Positions 1 through 40,000 of a DNA stretch of 64,000 nt are shown piece after piece (position 1 is the first letter of the stretch; each line of letters opens with the position of its first letter). The position numbers and the translations under genes are program-made. Source of the stretch: Certhia americana (lineage: Eukaryota > Chordata > Aves > Passeriformes > Certhiidae); assembly GCA_018697195.1 (NCBI GenBank), contig CM031864.1, positions 19,731,316 to 19,795,315 of the forward strand, given 5' to 3'. The notes beneath the pieces were generated by a model. That model worked only from the letters and a program-made list of their open reading frames with translations. It was not told the DNA's origin and ran no database searches.

Positions 1-424
1 TGAATTTTATGACAGTGTGTTACTAACCCAGGAACGTAGAGGAGCAAGATTTGGGGTTTTGAGAATAAAAATTCTCTTCAACTATATTGATGCCAAAATC
101 TTCTTACCAGCCTAATGTTAGGAAATGTAGTGAAGAAGTGCAGAGTTGATCCTAACTTCCATTTTTAACTTATCCATCCAGTGTGTAACTTTTCTTGAAA
201 GGAGGGAAGCAGGAGTCTATGGCTGTCAAACATTCAAAGTGCCTCTGCTGGTAGCAATCTCTGAGAGGGCATAGCTAATTTTGAGCACAGCATTCCTGAT
301 GTCAGTATAACTCTTAGAGGAAATAAGATATCAATGGCATATATCCCTGTGCTCTAATTTTAGTTATCCCTGTAACAAAATGTCAGTACTGAGGAGAGTG
401 TACTTAGCCTTCCAAGTAGTTTTA

Positions 425-446
425 TACATATATATATATATATATT
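425..446. repeat. (TA)n microsatellite
   Basis: About ten TA units inside the AGL intron. It is likely length-polymorphic, with no sign of function. Confidence 0.9.
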
Positions 447-1532
447 GCATTCAAATGGGTTTCATTTTACCTGACAGACATTCAGATCTGAAAACAGCTG
501 CTTTGCCGGATGGGTTTTGGTGTAGTGGTGATTTTGTTAATAAGAGAAACACAAAGCTGGATAACACTTATGTTTAAATGTATTCAGACATTTAAGACAT
601 AGAGTCCCCATGATTCTACAATAAGCAAGTGGGTTTTTTTCATCTTGATGTATTGGAACTGGATGTCCAGAATTTTTTACACTTTCTCATTCATTATCTG
701 TGTGCCGATTATTTTCTCCTTTTTTTGCAAGTATTCAGGTTTCTTTTACTCCCAGTTTTGTAGACTGCTAGGACTAGTGGGTGATTTACTACACTTAACT
801 ATGTGATTGGCATGTACTGTGTAAGAACTTAAATCTGCTTCATTCACTTGACAGAACCCTGTAATTAGCCACTTGTGATAGTGACCCTCATCTCTGCAAG
901 TAGAAAACTTTCTAAAACCTCCTGACTAAACAGAACTTATGTCTAACTCAGTAGATTACATATGCTTTTAGGTTCTAATTTTTAACTCAATTTTTTCTCA
1001 TTACTACAGGTATGTTAAGCTTAAACTTAAGCCTTTTTCTGTGTGTGTGACCTGAAGCACATATATAGGACTCCCTTTGTTTTGTTGAGCTTTCTGAAAA
1101 TTTAACAATTGTAGATCACACACAAGTATATATAATTCTTCAGTCAAAAGAATAAGGAATTTACCTGTTTAATGAATCCTCAGTGAATAGTGAATGTATT
1201 TGAAATATTTTCTGGGTTTAAAAATGTTCCTAGTTTTTTTCAGATGTTTTCATGGGTCAGCCTTCTACTTAGACTAGGTAAACCTAAGTATTTAAAAGCT
1301 ACATAATCCCAAATCTACATAAAATTGTATGTAGTCTGATGATGACAGTGTTTTGCTGTATTTTGTTTTTAAAATTTACAATGTAGCAAAGACAAATTGG
1401 AAAGATGAATGGTGCCATGTAAGTAAAGGAAAAAAGGATATATGTAAAGTATGCAAAGAACAATGTTAAGAAGGAAGGGAGAGATGGTGCACTTTGAGTG
1501 CTGCAATATAAGAGTTCAAACCTATTAGAGAA

Positions 1533-1976
1533 TCTCCAAAGAGCAGTGAAGATGGTGAAGCCTTGAGGGGAAGCTGTCTAAGGCATGGCCAAGGTCACTG
1601 GACTTGTTCAACCTGGAAGAGAGGATACTGAGGGGAGACCTCATTGCAGTCTGCAGCTCCCTTGGGAGGGACAGGCACTGATCTCTGCTCTGTGATGACC
1701 AGTGACAGGACCCAGGGGAATGGCATGGAGATGTGCCAGGGGAGGTTTAGGTTGGGTATCAGGAAAAGGTTCTTCACCCAGAGGGTGTTTGGGCACTGGA
1801 ACAGGCTCTCCAGGGAAGTGGTCACAGCACGAAGCCTGACAGAGTTCAAGAAGCACTTGGACAATGCCCTCAGGCACATGGTGTGATTCCTGGGGAGTTC
1901 TGGGCAGGGCCAGGATTTGAACTTGAGTGGTTCCTTTTTAGTGCCTTCCAGCTCATGATATTCTATGATTCTATAC
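1533..1976 (+). mobile_element. CR1 LINE, 5'-truncated 3' end
   Basis: This matches the 3' part of chicken repeat 1 from memory. In order it shows a degraded 'caacctggaagagaggatactgaggggagacctcattg' block (in short pieces), 'ccaggggaggtttaggttgg', 'ggttcttcacccagagggtg', 'cactggaacaggctctccag' and the terminal 'ttctatgattctat' octamer repeat. Orientation is sense to AGL. The short open frames on both strands here (1595-1886) are remnants of the LINE and not host genes. Such 5' truncation is normal for CR1. Confidence 0.93.
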
Positions 1977-2120
1977 TGTAGAAATATATAATTCTGCTGA
2001 AATTCTTGGCAGATATGATGGTGTTGTTAACATAGTAGCAAATCAGGAATTGTAAGAAGAGACTAGAAATACCTAGTCCTCCTGATCAAGTGTTTTTACC
2101 TTTTTTTCTTTTCTCTTGAG

Positions 2121-31123
<29,003 letters not shown>

Positions 31124-31325
31124 AAGTTTATTTTGATTGATTTGATGAAACTTCTGTAGTCTTACTATTGGGCATAAATGAACACTTGGCTTACACTGCA
31201 AGGGAAATTAACTGTTCTGCACAATCACTTAAGCTGTGTCCTGACTTTCAGAGATGCTGAATGCCAGCAGCTTCTGTGCCCTATAACTGTGTGGGGCTTA
31301 GGTGTTTTGAAAATCAGGGCATGAC

Positions 31326-31336
31326 AATAAAATAAA
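31326..31336 (+). terminator. AGL: Candidate AGL proximal poly(A) signal (two overlapping AATAAA)
   Basis: Two overlapping AATAAA hexamers about 200 bp after the stop codon. Others follow at 31742 and 32323. This one would give a short 3' UTR. Actual use is unverified. Confidence 0.45.
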
Positions 31337-31741
31337 ACTGCAGTGCACACTTGATGCAGAAACTTTTAGTAAGGAGCAGTTTTAAGAATATGCACAAACT
31401 TAATTTTAAGTAGCTTTGGTTTTTTAGCCTTTTCAAAACAAAATCTTAATGTAATGAAGTAAATATGCTCCTTCCTGGGCTAAAAATACGTAGCACAGCT
31501 CTTATGTTTTTTTTTCTTTGTCTCTTAAAGAGTAAATGAATGTTTTTACAAATGCATACTTAAGGGGGAGTAGACTAACCTCTAGCTTTCTGAGTTTGGT
31601 ATGCTTTGTGCTCTAGCACCATGCATTAATGAAGGTGTAATACGTTATCTCTCCATTGAACTGTGCAATGGGGATGTTTTTGTTTGTGTTCAGTTGAACA
31701 CTCCACTAAGCAGCCACAGAAATCAAGTGTAGGAATTCTGT

Positions 31742-31747
31742 AATAAA
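31742..31747 (+). terminator. AGL: Candidate AGL poly(A) signal
   Basis: AATAAA in the context tctgtaataaatcaac, about 620 bp after the AGL stop. It is one of several candidates; use is unverified. Confidence 0.35.
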
Positions 31748-33487
31748 TCAACTTTTGAAGTTATATATAAAATTTTAAAAACTTTACTTTGAGCATTAAC
31801 TCAAGCAATAATGAGGTAACATCCTATGTTAATCTGTCTGTAGATTTATTTAAATACCATGAGCCATATAGCAAACCTGTTTTTTCATTTATATCTGGTT
31901 TTCACCATGGGTAATTTGTAAGAAGTGTGCATACAATGCACAGCCTATGTTAAGGAAGGCCAATGTGCTTCACTGCTTATTTAATTAATTTATTGAAGAG
32001 ATAGGGTCACCTGAGCCCTTCTTTCCTGGGAAAACCCTAACTCTGTTCATCAGGTGGAAAGATTTAACACAATGGAAAGACATAGTAGCCTACTATCAGA
32101 GAGGAGATTATGAGGCTTCTGGGCCTTTTGAAATTGCACCAGTAACAATAAGAATGCTACCTCTGTGTGGTGTCCTTTGGGAACAAATCCAGTGAACATG
32201 GTGCAAAATGTGTTTTTTCATATTTGGACTCCTGCATGTCCTTATTAAGTTCAGGGTTCACAAACTGAGAGGAGAGCAGTTGGTAATTCTCAACTCTTCA
32301 TACAATTTTCCCATCTTAGTGCAATAAACAGGCAGAGAGTGAGGTTGACAACACTTCCCACATCGTAAGGCAGAAAAGCAAAAGCACTATTTCTTAACGT
32401 TAGACAACATGCTGAAAAAATAAATACAGGATGTAATTATAATGCACTAAAACACATAGATCAAGATTTTATCATGTCTGTATTTTAAAGTTTCTGTATT
32501 CTGTCTAAGGTACAGTGCACACATGCTGTCTTGTTCAGGGAGATGTATTTCAGGTAGATGCTATAAGGGCAAGTTAACAGGTTCAAGAGATGACTTGTAA
32601 GTGGCTATACTCATATACTATTTGTTTGAAAGTTTAATGAGGATTTTAACTCCCTTGATGAAGTGTTCAGTCCTTAGAAGTTAGGAATAGGTTAACGTCT
32701 ATATTATACCTGGACTTTTGAGCTGCCGTACATGGGTTGGGAATTTTTTATTTTCTCAACACAATGCATAAGAAATGTCATTTGATCAAAAATGTTACTG
32801 AAATGTCAGCTACAGATTATTTTTTTAATGTTCAAGAGGCATAGAAAGTATTTTTCATACTGCACTGAACTTTCCAAAATTCTTGATAATTATATTGAAG
32901 TTTGTCCTACTGTTTCATTAGCTTTACTGTTTTCCTGGATACTTATTTCTTGTTTATTATTTTAAGGTATGTTTTATGGCTCCTGTGGCATAGAAAGCAG
33001 GAACAAAATGGCAGAAAAAAAATTCGTTCTTACTTCATGAAAACATTTTAAAATTGAAAGTGAAGCTTAAGAGCTATGACTGTTGAAGATTTCCACCAGG
33101 TGTCAAAATTATATTCATTGGCAATAACACTCTTTAAGTGTTAGAAAAAAAAACATGAGAAATTTTTCATCAAAACCTTCCTATGCTATGTACAGATTGC
33201 TTTCCAGTTTTGCAACCTGCACTGCTGATAGAGACTGCATATTTGTCACTGCTAGGGTTTTTTTCTAATTTAATAGTAAAATTTTTAAGATAAATCACCA
33301 CTGTGTACACAAAAATACATATGTTATGAAACTTCTAAACATGCCCATTTATAATGTTGCTTCTGCACTGATTAGTTGAGCATAGTTTTAGTGACAAATA
33401 TTTTAAATAAGGAAAAAAAAAATATGTATTGGTTGACTTTGCTGTTAAGTAGCACCAAAAGTAAGATTTAAGGTTATTAACTTTCTT

Positions 33488-33524
33488 GGGGGGTGGTGGT
33501 TTATTGGTTTGGGGTTTTTTGGGG
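33488..33524 (+). repeat. G-rich low-complexity run
   Basis: Runs of six, two, two, two, four and four G separated by short T-rich loops. This could form a two- or three-layer G-quadruplex in RNA if the AGL 3' UTR reaches here; that is inference only. Confidence 0.4.
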
Positions 33525-34070
33525 TTTATTTTCTCAAAAAGCTACTCAACACTTTGTCAAGCCAGACAGTTTAAAAATGAAGAGAGAAGAAAACAGTGTT
33601 AAATCGAACATAAAATGAGCTGATATCCATATAGACCAAGTCACTATCCCCTAAAAGTAGCTGACTCATATTGACTGATGCTGAGCTATATCATTTTAAT
33701 TTATATTTTACACTCAAAACTTCTAGTAATGCAAACCTATAATTGGTAAAATAGAAATAAACTAAATAACTCAGAAAGAACTGTGTATCCATTGTGTTCC
33801 AGTTGGTGCTTCTTGGTCTATATTGTATTAATAATTATTTTTCCTCCCAATGGAAATAACTTTAACTGTTAATCCAGTGTTCACACAGTTAATAGCTCTT
33901 GATTTATTCAAAGACAATTGTCTTGAGAATTCAAGTAAACTAATGTATCATTCTCACACTGCATGTTGTAATGTAAAATGGAAACATGAGCTTTACATGT
34001 CTGTCTATCACAGCAACAACTGATTTTAGAAAATGTCATTATTCATTTCTGAAATGCACAAAATAAAATT

Positions 34071-34829
34071 CTTTAATTCAGAGTTAACCTTTTCTTGTGA
34101 TTGACTCTTTTTTAAAAAAAAAACATACTTTGCAGCTGATGTTGCTTGCTTGCTTCTTGCAATTTTACGGGGTGGGGGGGGAGATTGTTAACTGTTAACT
34201 CCTCAGGTTATTACAAAAGCAACAGCGTATTAGAAAAAATGCATAAACTTGAGATTCTTATGTTGGTGTCAATGCCAGCTGTCCTAGCTGAGTTTGAGTG
34301 GGTTAGCACACCTTCTGCTATGAATGTTTATATAATTTAAGTCATAGTATTTGCAAATTCACCAAGACAACAGCCTTGATTAACTGATTTACAGATACCC
34401 AAGTGCTACAGTGATTAACTTTCAGAGTCGAATTCCTATCACTGTGGAGAAGGCATTTTCACTTTTCAGCTTTGCTTTGTAAAATCAGAATCTCATACCA
34501 CAGGTGCCTGATCTACTGAATATGTTTTGCAATGTCCCCTTTTCATGCTTTATAAAAGCAGGATTTTATTTGTCATTCTCTATTCAAGTATTTTCTTTAA
34601 GAAGTAATTTATTACTCTATTATATATACTTTTAATCAACATTTTATTGAAAAATGGTTAAGGAAATGTAGAAAAGCCAAGTCACTGAGGTGTTGGGGAG
34701 AGTTGGTAAGGTCGGAGCTGCCTTCTCATCCCTCATAGCACCTCAAGCAGCTCAGTAGAAAGGAAGAGATGGACGAAACGTTAATGGTGACTCGCAGGTT
34801 TCTCTTGAAAGCTCCTCCGGAACTTGCAG
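34071..34829. other. Intergenic, nothing recognised
   Basis: AT-rich spacer between the last AGL poly(A) signal candidate and the CpG island. Short G-run at 34170. No gene or repeat seen. Confidence 0.7.
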
Positions 34830-35300
34830 ATGGCAGCTGTAGAAGGGCTTGCGGTCAGGACGCTGGCGGTCTGCCCGCGTTGCTGTGTGCGGTGAGGCAG
34901 GCTCCCTCAAGAACCCGCTAATCTCGCCACCAGAGAGACAGACGGCTTCCCCCTCCTGGGCGGCTGGGGCGAGAGCCAGGCGGCACCACGGCCTCAGCCG
35001 GGCTGGGGCTGCCGGGACCCCTGAGCGAAGGGACGGGCGGCACCACGGCCTCAGCCGGGCTGGGACCCCTGAGCGAAGGGACGGGCGGCACCACGGCCTC
35101 AGCCCGGCCGGGACCCCTGAGCGAAGGGACGGGCAGCACCACGGCCTCAGCCCGGCCGGGACCCCTGAGCGAAGCGACGGGCGGGACAGCGCCGCGGGGA
35201 CGTGCAGCCTGTGCTCTCGCCGGCGCCGCAGGAGGGGTCCGTGCACACCGCCGGCTGCAGACGGCTCAGCCGGGCGCTCCTCGGGAAAACTGGTGAAACC
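34830..35300. promoter_or_regulatory. Isolated CpG island, candidate promoter
   Basis: About 470 bp of GC-rich, CpG-dense DNA in a surrounding of AT-rich sequence. It includes several GGGCGG (Sp1/KLF) cores, at least three of them inside the 48-bp repeats. Islands like this mark promoters in birds. The nearest genes are AGL (which ends 3.7 kb before) and the FRRS1-like exon 27 kb after, so it may start a distal 5' exon of the latter or an unknown non-coding RNA. Long open frames on both strands (200 and 245 codons) come from lack of AT-rich stop codons and from the repeat period being a multiple of three. Confidence 0.6.
34983..35183. repeat. 48-bp tandem repeat, four copies
   Basis: Units start gcaccacggcctcagc and end gaagggacgggcg. 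Copies are 34983-35039 (57 bp, with a 9-bp insertion), 35040-35087, 35088-35135 and 35136-35183. Copies 1, 2 and 4 end in GGGCGG-type cores; copy 3 has GGGCAG. Near-identity of the units implies recent expansion or homogenisation. Confidence 0.93.
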
Positions 35301-37020
35301 TGTCCCAGCTGACGGCTTGTTTTCCTTTTTGAACGTGCCTGGAAACAGAAACAAGGAGAACGTACTTGCCTATGAGCATCTGAGGGTTGTGCAAACTTGG
35401 GAGCTTGTACACCTGTTGTTTAATGTAGCGGCGCAAGAAAGAGGTCAGCATCATTCACATTCTGCAAGATCTGCCTGGGCATTTAGTATCTCTCAGAAGT
35501 TACTGACTAAATTAAAACAGAGGCTTCCCAGTTCTGAATTTTGCATCAAAGCGCAGGTGACCAAGTGGACCAATGGCCATCTTTAATGGGGAGTGTTGAT
35601 TTCAGAGCACAAGCTGCTGAACAAGGCACAAAGTTGACTGTTTACTGTTTTAGAAATAGCTGGTTTTTACAGGGTCAGATTCTGAAGTGGAATTAACTAT
35701 GGTGGTACAAAAATAACCTGAGAATAATATAGAAAGCAGACTGTGGCTAGTCAGGTGGCAGTCTGGGCCATCTGTGCTGTTCCAGGCTCTCGGTGTTTCT
35801 GTAAACACTTGTCAAGTCCTGTCGGCCTGTCTCATTGTTTGCTATCTTCTTGAATCTGTTTCTTTCAGAAATCTTAATCTTTGCCATGCATCTGTTCTGT
35901 TTGCAACCTTTCACCCACAGGTGGCTGTTCAGCCTGTGTAATAATCTCAGCGTGTTACACAAAGTTTTGTACCACAAACTATATTTGACAAATAATAAAC
36001 TTGTTCACCTCAATTCACGTAAGTTTATGCAATCTGAGATCCATGAGCACTTCCCTTCGCTTTGTGGGCCACAGTAGTACCCCAGGACAACTTCAGACAG
36101 AGAGACTATGCTTCATATAGTGCCTTTTTGCAATGAGAATGAAAACTGGCCATGAAAGAAGAGAATTTTGCTGGCAAAGTTCTTAAATTGGATGATGTGG
36201 ACTTCAGGTACTAATGGAGGTAAGTTTCTTGTGGAGTTCTGTATTTCTGAGTTTGGACTGGCAAATGAACTGCTTAATTTTGTGTGGTGGTGAGAAGCAT
36301 AAGATGATGTCTTCTAATCTGTTCTAAAGGAATATATTTGCAGTCACATGATTTACAGATTTATAACTACATTATTTTAAAGCATGATGCTCTAGAGTAG
36401 GATTAAATTGTACTAGTTGGAGTCTTTTTTTAAGGTGATTTTTAGAATCACAACCACATAATTTGAGAAAGCTGAAAGATTAATTCTTGCAAGTGGCATC
36501 TCAAGGGAAAGGTTTCTACAAAATGAATAATTTTTTCTGTGACGCATTCAGAGGCTTTTTTAAAAAATATCTTTGTAATTGGTCTTGTGGCCATTGTCTA
36601 TAAGGGTCCTAGATACAGCCTAGACCTTGAGAGGGGTACTTGTTTTAATAGCATGCAATGAGAAATTGGTTCCAAATGCAGGAGTAAGGCTCACAGCTCT
36701 TTGTGTATCACCCTGAAGAGCAGCCAAATAATGAGGTTATAGTGTCTTAGCAAGAGCTGTCGTTGGAGGGCAATAGTAGGTTAAGTGTTGCAAAGATATC
36801 TTGTAATATTATACCTAAGTGGAACTTGGGGTAGGATTTTGCAGTTAGTTAGTGTATAAATTTTGTGGCTGTGAATGACTGATTAAAGTGTCAGGCATGA
36901 TATGTTAGAAGGGATCTTACTTGAAGGTACGGTAATCTGGGGACTAGCATGGTGGGCTGGAGGTGAGCACCTCAGTAGAGAGCTGGGGATGATGGATGGG
37001 GTAAGAACAGTGCAGCTGTT
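35301..37020. other. Intergenic downstream of the CpG island
   Basis: No coding exon recognised. A strong donor-like site GGAG|GTAAGT lies at 36219/36220 on the + strand and could end a non-coding first exon that starts in or after the CpG island. Confidence 0.5.
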
Positions 37021-40000
37021 GATTATGAATAAAAATGAACATTTCCAACCTGGCAGCAGAGGGTGGCGCCAGCTGGCCCCTGTGGCCCTGCTGCCTCCTG
37101 CCCAGGCTGGGCCGAGCCCTTCAGCTCCCCCGCGCTCCCTCCAGGGCTCTGCATTTCTGCACAGCTACACTCGCTCTGCTGCCTCGGAACGGCTCAAGTC
37201 TCCATTCCCGCATGTCAACATCATAATAACTTTGAAATGTCTAGAAAATGTTTCAGTAATATATCCTTATGTAGAGAAGTGGGAAAGGAATACATCTTCG
37301 ATGGTTTAATGACAGTTTGATTTTTTTAAGGGATAACTGGAGCTGATGAGTATTTCAGTATTAAAAAATCCAGTAATCCATTTCTCTGTTTTATTGTGAA
37401 GTTCAACAATCTATTTATCTCGTAAAGAATGGGAAATGCTAGGATATGAAACCAGGTGTATGTTAGGCATTTATTTATTATTTGCATCATAGTTCATCTA
37501 ATGCTTCTGTAATGGTTCACATTTTTTTTTCTGTTTCCTCAAATGCTTTGTTTATTTAATGTGAAAACTGAAAATAATTCTGCTTTGGCAATCTTTCCCT
37601 GTAACTGTGGGTATTTTAACTTAAGTATGTTGTTACATGGATATTTTTTCGTGGCATTCATTGTGTGTTTAACGGGCTGCATTTTCTAGCAGTTATTCCA
37701 CTTGATGAATCTTCATGGGAACACCCACATTTTCAAGGTAATTTTGTAATTTGTAAAGCCTGTAATCAGACCTACTGGGACAGCTGCTCAAGAGCTGCTT
37801 TTGTTTCCTAGTAATGGCTGGCTGGCTAGTGCTGCTGGAGGTCTCCCTGCGGGCCTCTAGAGGGCTAGATTCATGTGTTAGGAACTGTTAGGTTACTTCA
37901 GAGGTTTTTCAAGGCTCCAGGCACCATTTAGTTAAATTTAAGAACCAGATGCTGCTATCACCTGGATCAGAGTAAATACTGAGTAGTTTAATTTCCATGC
38001 CTTGAATAATTGCAGGTTTATTTTTGCATAATTTTGTCTTTATTATAAAGCACTTCAATACTTGTTTTAGAGAGAGCGCTGTAGTATTGCTCTTTTAAAA
38101 AGAATCTCTTGGAGGGGGCAGTACCCCAGTGTTTGAATTTTAACTTAATGTTTGACTGTCTGAAGAGCAGCCCTACTGCTTGGTGCTCAGTGAATCCTTC
38201 AGGAAGGTCAGAGATGACAGAAAGGGAACTTAGAAGTCCGCTTCTAAGTGAACACCCGAGAGAGACAAGGAGGGTTTCCTCACCTGGAAAGGGAGGAAGC
38301 AGGAAAGAGAGGAAGCTCTGATGTGTGGTGTGGCTGCATGCTGTAGTACAGCAAAAACAATGGAGAGAGGGAAGCTGCAGTTTACCTCAGTCTGGGCCCC
38401 TGGCTGCTCTCTATGACCCGTGTCTCAGTGGGGCAGGCAGCACAGCCACGGGGCTCTTCTGCTGTTACACCAAAATGCAACACTGCTCTCACCAAGAGTA
38501 CTGCGCCGCTGAAGGGAGGAGCAGCTTGAGGAGCTGGTTGTAACCACAGATTTATTTCCAAATTTATTTCAATTATCACCTGGTTTTCACTTCTGAAAAC
38601 TAGAACCTTTAAAAATATTGAAATCTCATGGGGAGAACTCCGAAAAAAAAAAAAAAAAACATTTTCCACTTGGCTGAAGTGAAAATTTAGCAAAATTTTG
38701 CCTGCCCCATTTCCATCTCTTCAGCCAGTTCACTGTGGTGCCTTGAAGTGGACTCAATTTCTGCATCTTGCATCCTTCTTCAGCATAGCTAAAACAGTGC
38801 CGTGAATTTCACCCAGAAGTCATCAAAATCCCTGGAAACTTAAGTGCTACATCAGACTCCAAGTTTTTATGTGCTTGAATGTAATATTTTAAAGTCTTTT
38901 GATGTCAAATACAAAAGGTAACTCAGAATAATAATTGCTGTAATAGTATCTTTTGTCTCATAAATTTAATTCTCAGCATACTCTATTTAATTTTCTATAA
39001 TTATAAGCTCAATGTACTGCTAATAAATATACTCTTTCAACATGTATCTGTTTGATGTACATACATTTTCAAACATGGGGGAGCAGTAGAAGTCAAGGAT
39101 GCTACATTTTTAGCATTTTTCACTATTATATGTTTTGTTAAATATCATATTCTATTAAATTTCTTTTCAGGAAACTGACATGAGAATGCTTTGAAATGCT
39201 AAATAGTTGTGACACTGATTAGTACACACCACTCACACTTGTAACATTCCAGCGCTAAAAATTTAAGGATTGCTCTGAATTAACTGAAGGGGCATTGGCA
39301 TAGTATGTAGGTGTCTCCGTGCCCTTATCTAACTTGGAAAATTGTGATTGCTGTACTCTGAGAACTTTTGGTAGCTTCAGAACATGTGAAGATGTTCATA
39401 TGGATGGCAGGTAGTACTAGCTGGTGGACACACTTCTTTTTAGAAAGTTTTGATCTTTGTTTCTTGCTTGGTAATTTTCACTGCCCCTCATAGTTAATCA
39501 GTAACTATGTTCTGCTAAAAACAAGAATGCTGCTAACCCAAATTCTACTTAGTATCCTAAGCTAAGAAGCATTGATTTTTCTGCCACTGTTGCATGTGAT
39601 TTCTGAATACTGCTTCCATTGCTGGGGGTACTATTAAAAGAAAGAAACCCTCCTGTTGTTAACATATGGATGAGGGGTGACTGGTAATGGGTCATAATTT
39701 TAGACAGCAGCAAATTCAGCAGAACACAGACATTTAAACACAGGAAATCCAGAGTTAGTTTCCCATCTGTACAGTGTTAATTCTGCCTGCTTAGGTCACT
39801 CCCACAGTGCCCCAGTAACCCTGATGTTTTGTCTGAGCACTGCCCTCCTCAGGAGCTGCTTCTGCCTGCCCTGTTGTCAGGATCCACCTGCATCTGCTTG
39901 ATCTGTAATCCCACTGTATGTGTGCCAGGGATTATACGGCACTTCACACCATGCCAAATCTCACCATGTTTTGCAGCAGGCCTGCAGGTCTGCTGGTGCA

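Larger units (their letters stand above)
1..2120 (+). other. AGL: AGL intron upstream of exon 4 (partial)
   Basis: Non-coding. It holds a TA microsatellite at about 425-446 and a CR1 relic at about 1533-1976. I looked for the first coding exon of AGL (a short N-terminal segment) and found none, so it lies further upstream. The open frame at 380-577 runs through the TA repeat and is not a gene. Confidence 0.85.
31124..34070 (+). other. AGL: AGL 3' UTR and immediate downstream sequence
   Basis: AT-rich, no coding potential. AATAAA signals stand at 31326, 31331, 31742, 32323, 32419 and 34062, so short and long 3' UTRs are possible. Where the transcript really ends cannot be told from sequence alone. 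A G-rich run lies at 33488-33524. Confidence 0.6.

Noticed and set aside
1321..1345. snoRNA-like C-box word (tgatgatga) in an AGL intron
   Set aside because: No matching D box, closing stem or guide layout could be seen; similar words elsewhere (10726, 25214) fail in the same way.
1595..1886. Three overlapping open frames of 78-94 codons
   Set aside because: They lie wholly within a CR1 3' end.
34752..35586. Long open frames on both strands in the CpG island (200 codons minus, 245 codons plus)
   Set aside because: They overlap each other on opposite strands, come from GC-rich DNA without stop codons and from a 48-bp repeat divisible by three, and match no family I know.
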